In this document: one piece after another, positions 26,681-36,677 of the stretch
Position numbering within the stretch: position 1 is the first letter of the stretch
Layout: each line of letters starts with the position of its first letter
Assembly (NCBI GenBank): GCA_963693315.1
Contig: OY856188.1
Span: 267,649,114-267,713,113 of the forward strand
Length of the DNA stretch: 64,000 nt
Source of the DNA: Diogma glabrata
Lineage: Eukaryota > Arthropoda > Insecta > Diptera > Cylindrotomidae
Direction: 5' to 3'
Notes under the pieces: generated by a model
The model's input: only the letters and a program-made list of their open reading frames with translations
What the model was told of the DNA's origin: nothing
Databases searched by the model: none
Position numbers and translations under genes: made by a program

Positions 26681-26859
26681 GTCTATAACTTAAGTGATTA
26701 CCCGAATTGTAAAAAAACATGAAATATAAAACATGCTTGAGGAACTGACCGTTGATGATTCCGCCATCATTCAATCGCATCTCTGTTATTAGCTGCGATG
26801 GTTTCTTATCGCCAGGGCTGAGTCTATGAAAAACTTGTTCACATCAACATATACACAAG

Positions 26860-27025
26860 ATGCCCGGAAGCAATCCTGAATTTTAAAGAAATTTCGGATG
26901 CAACCATAGCCACTGCTGTTTATTCTGAATGGATATCTCGCTTCGTGGTTTCTTAATTCATTGTGACCGATCAAGGATAAACTTTTTATCGTAGCATACA
27001 ACATTGGTTCCACAGTCGAATTTTG
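26860..27025 (+). pseudogene. Gypsy integrase fragment
   Basis: A plus-strand fragment reads PEAILNFKEISDATIATAVY, then WISRF and IVTDQG with a stop inside. This is the part of a CsRn1-type integrase core between the first and second catalytic Asp. It is isolated: no RT or LTR was recognised beside it. Just to the right begins a dispersed repeat module at 27065. Confidence 0.7.
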
Positions 27026-27059
27026 TAACTAACCGCACGGAAGGATCAATTTTTTTATT

Positions 27060-27605
27060 TTTGAACTATGGGTGTGACAACCCTGCGTACTCCAGTTCCT
27101 GCTATTGACATACGAGCTGACGTGAGAAATCACATACCACTGGCAATAGTGAGATATCGCTAGCCAAGGTGATATCTTAGGTGTGCTGGTGGATGAACTC
27201 TATTCAGTCAACGGTAGGACCTTCAATCTTAGCTATGGAGCTTAGCTAACTCTATATATGGACTTTAATGGAGGAATGTGCCACTAGCTGACTTATTAGC
27301 AACAGCATTTTAGTTTTGTTCCTGGAAATTGTTAAAACGAATTTGCTGTTTTCCTTTTATTTTTATTTTTTCTATCGTATCATGGCCTATGTCATATTTT
27401 ATATGTGATAGGATTTATTGTTTAGTTATTCCTTCTATAAAAAAATATTAAAAAAAACAAAAACAATAAGATTTGCGTCCATCAACACTTTAGAACGCAT
27501 GTTGTTGTGGGACCTTGGTCTTAAAACTTTTCTATGTGTTTCTACTACACAACACATTTTATTAAAAAAATTCAAAATTTACTCTAACGCATCACAAAGT
27601 TTCTA
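27060..27605. mobile_element. Inverted-repeat element, copy 2
   Basis: The 27065-27240 module is the reverse complement of 1246-1430, with shared strings GGGTGTGACAACCC and ATACCACTGGCAAT. The module at 27465-27560 matches 1060-1160 in the same orientation (GCGTCCATCAACACTTTAGA). Module order and orientation differ from copy 1, which fits a palindromic parent element with different internal losses in each copy. No coding region is evident. Confidence 0.5.
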
Positions 27606-27609
27606 TGCA

Positions 27610-28860
27610 TCAATATCACTGGTAAAGGGGTGAATGTGGCATACAATCAAACTAAAAATATACATTTAATTTTTAACAGAATAAATTCTGCGAAAATGAA
27701 TATCTGTATTGGTGTAACACCTGCATTTGTGTAAATATAGTCAAATGACCTACTCAAATCAGAATAGCTAAAACGACTAGCTATACATTAATTTCGACGT
27801 TAGGAATTACTACAGATGTATATGCTGCGATCTCGTTGATTCAACATATACAATGCTGTTGTGGATGATTATATTCAACTCACTTACAGTTTTCACTAGG
27901 AGTAGGAAAATTATTTCAGTTCTTTGTAATTTAAAAATAAAAAAATTGCTTCTTATAAACCGACCGTTAAATGTTAAGTCGGCCGCCGAAAACCAAAACT
28001 TGTTAACCTAAGAAAAACTAAGACCAAATTAATGAATTTTTTCGAAAACGACTTAATTTTAAAATAAAAAAAACGAGAACTTTTCATTACATTAAAACTT
28101 TTGCCAACTTAATTGATTAAAATGTTAAATTTTTAAGATAGGTGGAAATGCCCAAATCTCGATTAATATTGAGTGTTCACATTATTGTCACGTTTCCAAG
28201 CTGATTTCGAATTACCATTACTTTCATTTCGATAAATGATTAATAAGCGAAAACACCAGGTTTTATTCTGCATAACTTCTCGTTTATTCTGGGAAAATCT
28301 ATTTTTTACAAAGAAAGCCCCCAGAAATCTACGTAATTATTTTCTGTATATTTCATTTCATGTTTTAACCCTTGTTCTTAGAACCGGATATAAACTTGAT
28401 TTTATTTTTGAAATATTGTACATATGTATATCTAAAATTGAGGTTGAATACAATTATTTCGTATTTCATTGAGTTATGTAGAATCGTAACATTACCCTCC
28501 ACCTAAGCCTTTTCGTCCTGAACACGTTCTACATCTCTTCTCTAATTGTTGAATCTAAAAAATAATTTTTTTGCAATTCCGAATCACAATTCACGTGCGT
28601 GAATCACGGAAAAAATCAACTTTGTGCAACTAGATACACAAAGTACTATTTTTTGTCTATAACTAATGCTGTACAGAATTACTTCCTGTCTCTTTCTAAG
28701 TTCTTTGCCAACACTTTGTTCTCCATTGGCCAAAATTGATGACTCTAGATTCTCGTTCCTGTTTACGTTCTCCGTTTGAAAGTTACACCTCTGCATGTCT
28801 GTAGCTGAACCACTCGTATTTTTCCAGTTTCCAATATTCCTTATGTCTGCGTTGTTTAAC
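27610..28860. other. AT-rich spacer
   Basis: No gene was recognised. A 78-codon frame at 28236-28472 is hydrophobic and AT-rich, without a family match. At 28490 a minus-strand GGTGGAGGGTAA precedes TGTTACG, which could be the purine tract and LTR start of the old Gypsy to the right. Its 5' LTR does not obviously match, so this remains open. Confidence 0.35.
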
Positions 28861-28979
28861 CTCTCTTACCCACATCGGTTTGGATCATGGTTCTAAATTT
28901 GCTTCTGCACTGCATAGTTTCTCATCGCTGCCAATAGCTGTGGACTGTGCGTTATTCAACAGTCGTGGCGTTACAAAAC

Positions 28980-29300
28980 TATTAACCTTTAGGTCCAAAA
29001 TCGAAGACGGATGTCTTCATGAAGTCTATCCCCAAAATAACTATATCTATAATGTTTGCCACTAGCACCTCTTGTTAATCGCAGTTATTCCCCATTTTTA
29101 TTTTAGCAACCTGCTAAAATAAAAATTTTTACCTGCTACTGCAGCGCATTCTCCAGGTACTGTTTGAAATTTTAATCAAGCTGATTCCAAAACGCCGCCA
29201 ATCAAACCTTTGCGAACTAATGTTCTAGTTGAACTTCTATCCGGTGTATATATCCAGTTTATCCAGATACCCAAACATTCACGGTTTACCGCCATTTTAG
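28980..29300 (-). pseudogene. G4 protease remnant
   Basis: The minus strand reads a TRTLVRKGLIGG segment (about 29235-29200) of the type that follows the D-T/S-G active site in Gypsy proteases. After frame changes it reads NIIDIVILGIDFMKT (29065-29015), the usual ILG-x-D-F/W end of a retroviral-type aspartic protease. The active-site triplet itself is damaged. A perfect 15 bp hairpin at 29094-29126 sits between the two parts. Confidence 0.55.
29094..29126. repeat. Perfect 15 bp hairpin
   Basis: ATTTTTATTTTAGCA (29094-29108) and its exact reverse complement (29112-29126) flank a 3-base loop. It lies inside a decayed protease region, so it probably arose by a local inverted duplication. Confidence 0.8.
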
Positions 29301-29347
29301 AAATTGCGATATCGGTAACGGTCTCCTCATTTCTTGGCTTTATAGTT

Positions 29348-30011
29348 CTAGCTTCCAGGGACTTCCGCTGAATAGGATACGAAGATCTTGCACACTGCCT
29401 GTTCCAGAAGCACTTGTGAGATATGGCCCGATTTCCTATATATCCAACACATAATTTTCCTACTGCTGGTCCTGAGCCATACGTGCTCCTTTTCTTCAGC
29501 TCCCCTACCCTTCACAGAAGACGACGATATCTCTGCTTTTTTATTTTTCCTGCATTTTCGTGCCAGGTGAACCTCTTCATCAAATACCCAGCATCTGATG
29601 TCGCTTCTACCTCTGTGTGCCAATTCTTCATTTGTGATGTTTCCTGATACATTCCTTTTTCTGCATCCAACAGATTACATACAGACCCTCTGTACCATCT
29701 CACATTGCATTGTGTATGCGACTGTTTCATGGAAGGTCGCCCTAGGTGTAACAATTGCAAGCGGCCGTTTAGCGCGATTTTGTAAAAGGCCCGTTTGTGG
29801 TCGTTGTCACATTTAAGTTCAAATGCGTTCATTGCTTCGTGCGTTCATTGCAGCCAGATTTTCAGTGTTCCAATTATTTTAATCTGCCGTCGTCCCAAAC
29901 TGGAACTTGAAGATGCCGAAAGATGTGGTACCGTCTTACGATGGTGGCTTTAGTTTAATATTTAGTTTGATATTGTTTTCATCGAGTGCTTTCTAATCTT
30001 ATTCTTGGATT
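29348..30011 (-). pseudogene. G4 Gag C-terminal half with two decayed zinc knuckles
   Basis: From 30011 leftward the frames read a KLKPPS-DGTTS segment typical of Gypsy Gag cores, then ENLAAMNARSNERI. At about 29585-29540 comes CW-(V)-F-DEEVHLARKC, where the second Cys of a CX2CX4HX4C knuckle is replaced by Phe and the Gly by Val. A second knuckle-like CWIYRKSGHIS near 29450 has Tyr in place of Cys. These losses show decay. The 5' part of this Gag lies to the right of the CsRn1-type insertion at 35521. Confidence 0.65.
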
Positions 30012-30394
30012 TGTAATTGCCGCTGAGATGATATCTAATGATTTCAATATTTTCACAACACCAGTTTTTGGCAATTAACTTTTATAAAAAACTAAACACT
30101 TGGTTTATATTTATAAAACTTTTATAAAGGATTTGATTTATTTCACAACCAATGATTTTATAATTTATTACATTTATTTTACAACAACTGAGTTGTGGAC
30201 AACTCGAATAGCGATTAATAATTAATAATTGAATATTTAAAATATAATTATATAAAACAAAATTATGTTTAAAGTAAACGGGTTGTCCCGTTATATCAGC
30301 TTGATTTTTTATGATTTACCATACTAAGTTGAATTGATTAAAAATATAGTAGGACCATGGTGATTATTTATTCAGTTTATTTTTGGTTCCAACA
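30012..30394 (-). repeat. 3' LTR of the CsRn1-type element
   Basis: 383 bp copy of the LTR at 35138-35520, with no difference seen. The left boundary abuts GATT at 30008-30011. Identity of the two LTRs indicates a recent insertion or a recent gene conversion. Confidence 0.95.
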
Positions 30395-30424
30395 TCACTC
30401 ACCCCACAGTAAAAATCTTAATTT

Positions 30425-31025
30425 TCAAAACCGAACCCTTCGATTCCTGGGACTTGCAGACGAAACGGTTTTTAGAACATCATCCGTCATGTATGCCGGT
30501 TTTAGTCTATCGATTGATATAGACATGGATTTTCCGTTCGTTCATGTCTATAACGAAATATTTACGTAGTCTTTTTAAAACCTTAAAGGGTCCCTCATAC
30601 GGTGGAGTTAATCCCGTTTTAACTCGGTCTACTCTAACAAAAACGTAGTCACAATCTGTTAAATCCTTGGGGATGTAGATATTGCTTTGAGTGGGGTGTC
30701 GTGTATTCTGCGGTACGATGTTTCTCATCGAGCGTCTTAATTGATCCACTAGGGAAACAGGATCCGTTGATGTCTTAGAGGGAGAATGCAGCAAAAGTTC
30801 ACCAGGAACCTTTAGTGTCTGACCGTAAACGAGGTCGGCTGGAGTGCACCCGAGGTCAGTTTTGACCGATGAACGTATACCGAGAAGAATTAATGGAAGT
30901 TCAGTGCTCCAATTCAAAGTTTGTTCTCTGGCGTAGAGGGAAGCTTTTAGGTGACGATGGAAACGTTCCACCATACCATTCGCCTGTGGATGATAGGTGG
31001 TAGTCCGTAACCTGTGTGAACCCAA
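30425..31025 (-). pseudogene. Integrase C-terminal part, displaced by frameshifts
   Basis: The frame 31025-30507 carries YHPQANGMVERFHRHLK, which includes the catalytic Glu, and the conserved C-terminal region ending in a strand-rich module. It is shifted by a small indel relative to upstream Pol. A second indel near 30525 moves the last stretch (an IDRLKPAYM-type ending common in this clade) into another frame that closes near 30425. Since both LTRs look identical, these breaks are either very recent, inherited from a defective parent, or sequencing errors. Confidence 0.85.
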
Positions 31026-31033
31026 CAGCTTGT

Positions 31034-33493
31034 TTAGTTCTTGGAAAAGATTACTTCAAACTGTGTTCCTTGATCAGTCGTAATCTCCATTGGAACACCA
31101 AACCTAGCAACATATTGATCAATGAACGCTCGCACTATCGTAGATGTTCGCATATCCACTAGCGGAATAGCTTCAGGCCATCTCGTAAACCTATCAATTA
31201 TGGTCAATATACATGTGTAACCATTGGACGGTGGTAATGGTCCGACGAGATCCATATGGATATGCTCGAATCTTCCAGCTGGAATGTCGAAACGACCAAT
31301 TTCAGAACGCGTGTGTCGTGACACTTTTGCTTTCTGGCAGGCGAGACATGATTTCGACCAATACCCCGTATCCAGATTCATGGAAGGCCAGAAATATTTC
31401 GTCGAGACCAGCTTACGAGAGGCACGTACTCCCGGATGTGATAAATCGTGAAGTTTCTGGAATACTTGGAAACGCAATTCAGAAGGAATATATGGTCTAT
31501 TCGTTCCTGAAGAGATCTTACACCATATTTTAAAATTGGAGGCGGAATCGTCTATAAGTTCAAACTTCAGTTTGGAATTAGGTTGTGAGTTGAGGAGTGA
31601 TTTCAATTCATCATCATTATCTTGAAGCGAAAACAAATTTTCCATATTAATCCCTGTGTGATAAATCTGAGATACTTCATCAGGTCTGGATAAAGCATCT
31701 GCCACCACGTTACTTACACCTTTTATGTAACGAATGTCTGAGGTGAACTGCGAGATGTAGTCTAACTGACGAGATTGTCGAGGACTACGTTCTGATTTAG
31801 ACGAAATAGCAGTAGTCAGTGGTTTGTGGTCAGTAAGGATTGCAAATTCTCTGCCTTCAACGAAATATCGAAAGTGCTTGATAGCACAGTAGATTGCAAG
31901 TAATTCGCGATCGAAAGCAGAGTATTTGCATTCAGGAGGGGTAAGTTTTTTGGAAAAGAAACCCAATGGTTCCCAACATCTGTTGTTATATTGCTCCAAA
32001 ACGGCACCAATTGCGATGTTGGATGCATCAGTTGTGATGCGAAATTCACCATTCTCCAAGGGATGTGCGAGAAGTGTAATAGAAGTCAGGGCAGCTTTGG
32101 TTTTATCCATAGCCACCTGGCATTCTGGTGACCACAAAAATGGTATCTTCTTGCCTTTTTTCTTGTGTAACAATGAAATTTGGGAATGTAGTGGAGCAAG
32201 ATATTCAGCCAAGTGAGGAATGAATCGGTGATAGTAATTGACCATACCGATAAAGCGCTGCACTTGTCTGACAGATGTTGGTCGGGGGAAGTTGTCTATA
32301 GCCATGATTCTTTCTTTAGATGGTTGAATTCCATCTTTTGAAATTTCATGACTTAGAAAGTTAATCGAAGTTGCACCGAACACACACTTCGAAGTTTTTA
32401 GAACGATTCCGAAATCCGTGAGACGTTGGAAGAGAATACGAAGGTGTTCGATATGTTCGGACTCAGATCGACTTGCCACCAATATATCGTCGATGTATGC
32501 GAAAACAAAATGCAACCCCTTTGTAACTTCATCCATGAAACGCTGAAAGGTCTGTGCTGCATTTCGCAGACCATAAGGCATTCTCATGAACTCAAAAAGT
32601 CCAAAAGGAGTTGTAATGGCAGTTTTAGATACATCTTCAGCAGCGACAGGTATTTGGTGGTAGGCTCGAACCAGGTCTACCTTTGAAAAGATAGTGCAAC
32701 CTTGTAAATGCAAGCAAAAATTGTGGATATGTGGGAGCGGATACCGATCTGGTACTGTCACTTCGTTCAATCTCCTGTAATCCCCGCAAGGACGCCAGTC
32801 GTTGCTGTCACATTTAGGTACTAAATGTAGAGGCGAAGAAACGGGTGATGCCGATTGTTTGCACAACCCTAATGATGACATATACTCAAATTCGCTCCTT
32901 GCTATTCTGTGTTTTTCGGGGTTCAAACGACGGTAACGTGCAAATGGAAGCTGTCCCTTCGTCACAATTCGATGCACTACATTGTGTTTAATAGGTAAAT
33001 CGTATCTAGGTTCCTGTGTAAGGCTTGGATATGAAAGAAGAAGTGCTCCATACGGCCCGTTGACGGTAAATAATCGAGGAGTTGGTGAAGAATCGGCTGA
33101 ATCCATCACGTTGACCACTAAAGATGTATTCGAGTCAAGTAACCGCTTATTTCCTAAGTCCACTATGATTCCAAATTTTGTCAAAAAATCAGCACCTATA
33201 ATAGGCCTGGTTACTGACGCGACAATGAATGCGTGGCGGAAGTCACGGCGAAAACCTAGATCGATGCGGAGTAATCTAACACCGTAAGTTATGATTTCTG
33301 AACCATTTGCAGCGTAGATAATATTGCATGAATCTCGAGATTTATCTTTAAAGAGAGCAGAAGGAACTACTGAAACATCAGCTCCAGTATCTATGAGGAA
33401 CGTAAGTTTTGTTTTGGGGCATTTAACAAATAAACGACGATTTTGTTGCGTCCCATTGTCCGTCGCGATAACGCAGGGACGACTTAGTTTCCC
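31034..33493 (-). CDS. pol: Pol polyprotein of the CsRn1-type element (protease, RT, RNase H, integrase N-part)
   Basis: Open from the frameshift site. Protease: DTGADVS at 33391-33371, with an IIGADFL-like end near 33200. RT: the segment around YIDDILVAS carries the catalytic Asp pair, preceded by [17 protein letters not shown]. RNase [16 protein letters not shown], then [18 protein letters not shown] and TDHKPL. Integrase: an HHCC zinc-binding part (H-DLSH then CLAC), first Asp in [10 protein letters not shown], second Asp in TTDQGTQFE. The frame then ends early at 31034, because a small indel near 31045-31055 shifts the reading. The rest of integrase is in another frame at 31025-30507. It copies RNA to DNA and integrates it. 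Confidence 0.93.
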   Translation of the reverse strand, partial: GKLSRPCVIATDNGTQQNRRLFVKCPKTKLTFLIDTGADVSVVPSALFKDKSRDSCNIIYAANGSEIITYGVRLLRIDLGFRRDFRHAFIVASVTRPIIGADFLTKFGIIVDLGNKRLLDSNTSLVVNVMDSADSSPTPRLFTVNGPYGALLLSYPSLTQEPRYDLPIKHNVVHRIVTKGQLPFARYRRLNPEKHRIARSEFEYMSSLGLCKQSASPVSSPLHLVPKCDSNDWRPCGDYRRLNEVTVPDRYPLPHIHNFCLHLQGCTIFSKVDLVRAYHQIPVAAEDVSKTAITTPFGLFEFMRMPYGLRNAAQTFQRFMDEVTKGLHFVFAYIDDILVASRSESEHIEHLRILFQRLTDFGIVLKTSKCVFGATSINFLSHEISKDGIQPSKERIMAIDNFPRPTSVRQVQRFIGMVNYYHRFIPHLAEYLAPLHSQISLLHKKKGKKIPFLWSPECQVAMDKTKAALTSITLLAHPLENGEFRITTDASNIAIGAVLEQYNNRCWEPLGFFSKKLTPPECKYSAFDRELLAIYCAIKHFRYFVEGREFAILTDHKPLTTAISSKSERSPRQSRQLDYISQFTSDIRYIKGVSNVVADALSRPDEVSQIYHTGINMENLFSLQDNDDELKSLLNSQPNSKLKFELIDDSASNFKIWCKISSGTNRPYIPSELRFQVFQKLHDLSHPGVRASRKLVSTKYFWPSMNLDTGYWSKSCLACQKAKVSRHTRSEIGRFDIPAGRFEHIHMDLVGPLPPSNGYTCILTIIDRFTRWPEAIPLVDMRTSTIVRAFIDQYVARFGVPMEITTDQGTQFEVIFSKN
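33449..33493 (-). promoter_or_regulatory. -1 ribosomal frameshift signal (GGGAAAC plus hairpin)
   Basis: On the minus strand G-GGA-AAC (33493-33487) is read in the gag frame immediately before the gag stop TAA. It fits the X-XXY-YYZ rule for -1 slippage. The pol frame is open from the heptamer onward and has a stop just upstream (33499-33497), so entry must occur in this short window. Five bases downstream, CGTCCC (33481-33476) can pair with GGGACG (33454-33449), giving a possible stimulatory stem. The heptamer is seen directly; its use is inferred. Confidence 0.85.
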
Positions 33494-34383
33494 GACCTAT
33501 CATCGAGTTTGTCATCGTGTTTCAAAGAGGACTTATTGAAAGAGCATTTATCATGGCAACGTCTGGCATCCATGCCAAAACGAAAATGATAGTAGCATAA
33601 ACCCGACTTTTTAGGTGCATTGCGTGAGAAAGACTTCGAATGTGATCGGCTTCTAGAACGGTTCTGCGAAGTACTCCGAAATCTTGAACGAGAACGATTA
33701 AATTGTCGCTGAAGTTCGTTTATTGCTATAGCAAGGCTTTCAAGGGTCACGGGACCTTTCGAATCGTCTTTTTCTGGTATGGTGGCACTATAAATCGATG
33801 ATGTAGATGGACGGTTGTATTTCCAAATTTTATCGGCTAGTGTTAGAAGTTTATCAATTGGTTCGGTCTCTTGAACTACTACGATGGATCGAACAGAATC
33901 CGGTAGTCGTTGAAGCCAAAGAGTTTTTAGTAGATCGTCATTCACAGACTTAGAAGATCCAGCAAGAGACAACAATCGTCTATAAAATGTTGATGGTGTT
34001 TGGTCTCCCATGGTTGTAGTACCTATCAGTTGTTCAATACGACGTGTTTCTGAAAGGCTGAGTCTGTTGATAATTTCTGATTTTAACTTGTTAAATTTTT
34101 CAAATTCAGGCGGGTTCCGAATTACGTCAGACACGGTCGCGATGATATCCGTAGGTAGTGACGCGGTCGTAAACAAAAATCGTTGTTGGTCAGATGTGAT
34201 TCGCTTTGCACTGAAAACCGCTTCTGCCTGTACGAACCATAAATCTGGCATTTCGTGCCAAAACGGTGGTAGGCTAATATGTACATTTGAATCGATATTG
34301 GAACCAGATTGTGATGTGGATATAGAAACAGAAGGAGTGGAAGACGTATCTCTAGTTTCCTCCTTTTTGTTTGGATCGACCAT
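33484..34383 (-). CDS. gag: Gag polyprotein of the CsRn1-type element
   Basis: A complete 299-codon frame starting at ATG 34383, 754 bp after the 5' LTR. Residues about 35-190 form the capsid-like core of this clade (WF-QAEA and FLFTTASLP segments). Residues 228-262 are an Arg/Ser-rich basic stretch ([20 protein letters not shown]). Residues 270-287 hold the knuckle [18 protein letters not shown], which is C-X2-H-X9-C-X3-C. This CHCC arrangement is a known mark of the CsRn1 clade, in place of the usual CCHC. The stop TAA (33486-33484) directly follows a slippery heptamer that feeds Pol. Gag would package element RNA in the cytoplasm. No damage is seen. Confidence 0.93.
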   Translation of the reverse strand: MVDPNKKEETRDTSSTPSVSISTSQSGSNIDSNVHISLPPFWHEMPDLWFVQAEAVFSAKRITSDQQRFLFTTASLPTDIIATVSDVIRNPPEFEKFNKLKSEIINRLSLSETRRIEQLIGTTTMGDQTPSTFYRRLLSLAGSSKSVNDDLLKTLWLQRLPDSVRSIVVVQETEPIDKLLTLADKIWKYNRPSTSSIYSATIPEKDDSKGPVTLESLAIAINELQRQFNRSRSRFRSTSQNRSRSRSHSKSFSRNAPKKSGLCYYHFRFGMDARRCHDKCSFNKSSLKHDDKLDDRSGN

Positions 34384-35124
34384 TTTAATGATTTAATACA
34401 CCACAAATCTAAATTAAAACAACCCGAATGTTAAAAAAAATTAAACGAACTAAAGGAAAACCAAAATGTTTTTAAAATACTGTACAAATTTTTAAATTTT
34501 ATCACCAATAATCAATCAAAGAAAACAAAAATGCTTTTTTTATGTATCCCACCCAAACAAGGTAAGAGAATTAAATTGTAAGGAATAAAATAATCACTGC
34601 ACAGAACAATTCAAAATAGTATGAAAAAAATCATATAAAAAATTTCAACTTAGCTTATAATTAATCCTGTTCTCTAACGACGACCTCTAAAATGCAGTTG
34701 GACTTTCTTTGTTGAATAGTTAGATTTCCGTGGTTGAATTCTCTTGATGATGCATGTGTGTGTTGCGATGACTTGTTTTCCGTTATTTAATTGTAGTTTG
34801 ATAAATTTGATTAATGAATATGTTATTATAAATATCCATAAATTAATCTCCAAAACTTTGTTGTCAAACAGCTTGAATTATGTACACGGTTGCTGTGCTT
34901 ATAGCTGTAAATGTTGGTTACAGTTGTTGATTGGTACTGTTGTACCGTTGTTGATATAATTTTTCAGCTCTAGAAAAGTAGTTTTCCAAAGTAATTTGGC
35001 CTTTTTAAGAAAATGTTTTGGAACTTACCCTTTACCTGGTACGATTTATGAAAATCGCACCAGGTTTCCGAATAACAAGGCGTCTTTTCTTTAAAGGCAG
35101 AAGGCTGCAGATTATGTCCAAGTC

Positions 35125-35137
35125 GGCTGGTCACCAA
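35125..35137 (-). other. Primer binding site of the CsRn1-type element
   Basis: TTGGTGACCAGCC directly follows the 5' LTR. The TGGTGACC core equals the complement of a tRNA-Trp 3' end, the primer described for CsRn1 and Kabuki. Bases after the core diverge, so the primer call is tentative. A related TTGGTGAC start is seen in G4 at 36677. Confidence 0.6.
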
Positions 35138-35520
35138 TGTAATTGCCGCTGAGATGATATCTAATGATTTCAATATTTTCACAACACCAGTTTTTGGCAA
35201 TTAACTTTTATAAAAAACTAAACACTTGGTTTATATTTATAAAACTTTTATAAAGGATTTGATTTATTTCACAACCAATGATTTTATAATTTATTACATT
35301 TATTTTACAACAACTGAGTTGTGGACAACTCGAATAGCGATTAATAATTAATAATTGAATATTTAAAATATAATTATATAAAACAAAATTATGTTTAAAG
35401 TAAACGGGTTGTCCCGTTATATCAGCTTGATTTTTTATGATTTACCATACTAAGTTGAATTGATTAAAAATATAGTAGGACCATGGTGATTATTTATTCA
35501 GTTTATTTTTGGTTCCAACA
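35138..35520 (-). repeat. 5' LTR of the CsRn1-type element
   Basis: 383 bp. In element orientation it begins TGTTGGAACC and ends GGCAATTACA. It matches the 3' LTR over its full length by eye. The right boundary abuts GATT, the target duplication. It should carry the promoter and poly(A) signals, but no clear TATA box was assigned in this AT-rich sequence. Confidence 0.95.
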
Positions 35521-36660
35521 GATTTCGCTTTGACTTTTATCGACTTTTCCATCGAATGTCGTTGACATTTGTAGAAGTTTCTCATCCAAGTGCTGATATA
35601 TGCTAATGGTTAACTCATTTATTTGCTGGTTAATTTCATCTCTATTTACAGTCAGTGTTGCAGTAATTTCTTCATTATTAATAGCCATGTCCAGCTGTTG
35701 ACTGAGGTTGAGGCTCCCCTGGTTAACCATTCCAATTCAAACCTATTGAATCCTATTAAATCCAATATAAATTCAATAGGATTAAATTGGATTGAATTGG
35801 TTTAATAGGAAGACTTCGATCTACCAATTAAAATTCAATCGGAATGAATGGGATTTTACAGGAAAAGAGGTTCTGTAGGTTTCTAAAGGAAATTTCCAAT
35901 TGAATTTCAATCGGAAATCAAGAGATTCAATAGGAAAAAGGAACTTAGAAAAAAATTAAACAATCTTATAAATTTAACAGGATTTAATTGGAAAAGATTT
36001 AATAGGAATGAATAGGATTAATCGGAATTCTGCAATGGAAATTTCCAATTAATTCCTATTTATATACATTTTCTATAGATTCCGGTTGAAAAATAAAATA
36101 GAGATATTTAACAGGAATGAAAAGGGTTGTAGTGGAAATAGATTTTTTGAATAGGAATTAATTGAAAATTCCCAATGCAGAATTCCGATTAATCCAATTA
36201 ATTTTTTTCAATTGGTTTCAATTGGAATGTTTAACCAGGGTCATTTCTTCCTTATTTGCAGTCATTTGTTGATTGATATTAATACTAATCTCCTCCTTAA
36301 AAGCAGCCAAGCTTTGATTCATATTGGCAATCTATCCAAAAATCCAATTTTTGATTCATATTCATATTTATTTGCTGCATCATCGCTATTAACTGTGGAA
36401 AATTACAATTTATAACAAAGGTGTTGTTTCCGCAACATATCTTTTCTTTTATTTAGCTACTACTAAATCACTGTTTGTACTAATCACTCCAAATTGGTAA
36501 CTTTCCACTTCTATTCGGTTGGTTTCCATAGTTGGTTTCCGAAGCCGTAATATCAATTCACTTTTGTTTTCACTTGTCGACAATCCACGTTGTTCTAGTT
36601 CCTTCTTTAGCTCAGGAGCTTTTAACTTACTTAAGAAAATTATTATTCACAGATTACGAA
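35521..36660 (-). pseudogene. G4 Gag N-terminal half with SAP motif and coiled coil
   Basis: Minus-strand codons at 36630-36521 read a LKAPELKKELEQRGLST-then-NKSELILRLR pattern. It matches the SAP DNA-binding helix-extended loop-helix (L-x2-EL-x3-L-x3-GL-x3-G/E-x-K-x-EL-x2-RL). Next, 36400-36243 and 35714-35521 hold Gln/Asn/Glu-rich heptad-like repeats (EINQQINELT) that look like a coiled coil. The two parts are separated by the MITE at 35717-36240. The Gag core continues to the left of the young element at 30011. SAP-bearing Gag N-termini are known in some insect Gypsy lineages. Frames are broken in the N-terminal part. Confidence 0.65.
35717..36240. mobile_element. Foldback MITE with tandem AT-rich interior
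   Basis: Terminal inverted repeats of about 27 bp begin CCCTGGTTAA at 35717 and end TTAACCAGGG at 36240, with TCCAATT and AAACC further in. The interior is a string of degenerate 10-14 bp units such as AATAGGAATTAATTGGAA in both orientations, with no coding frame. A 2 bp TC flanks both ends (35715-35716, 36241-36242). Removing the element plus one TC makes the surrounding Gag reading continuous, which supports it as a clean insertion. Confidence 0.75.
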
Positions 36661-36677
36661 TCCGCCGATGTCACCAA

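Larger units (their letters stand above)
30012..35520 (-). mobile_element. Young CsRn1/Kabuki-type Gypsy LTR retrotransposon
   Basis: This 5509 bp element is bounded by 383 bp LTRs (30012-30394 and 35138-35520) that I could not tell apart base by base. It is flanked by a 4 bp target duplication GATT (30008-30011 and 35521-35524). LTRs start TG and end CA in element orientation. Next to the 5' LTR is TTGGTGACCAGCC (35137-35125, minus), a probable primer binding site whose first eight bases after T (TGGTGACC) equal the complement of the tRNA-Trp 3' end used by CsRn1 and Kabuki. A purine-rich GTGGGGTGAGTGA (30407-30395, minus) precedes the 3' LTR. It encodes Gag and, in the -1 frame, Pol. There is no envelope. 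It sits inside the Gag of the older element G4. Confidence 0.95.

Noticed and set aside
28470..28500. 3' LTR start of the SAP-Gag Gypsy at GGTGGAGGGTAA/TGTTACG
   Set aside because: The sequence beyond does not match the presumed 5' LTR at 36.7-36.96 kb, so the pairing could not be supported.
31213..32686. Plus-strand frames of 75-106 codons
   Set aside because: Antisense shadows of the intact pol gene.
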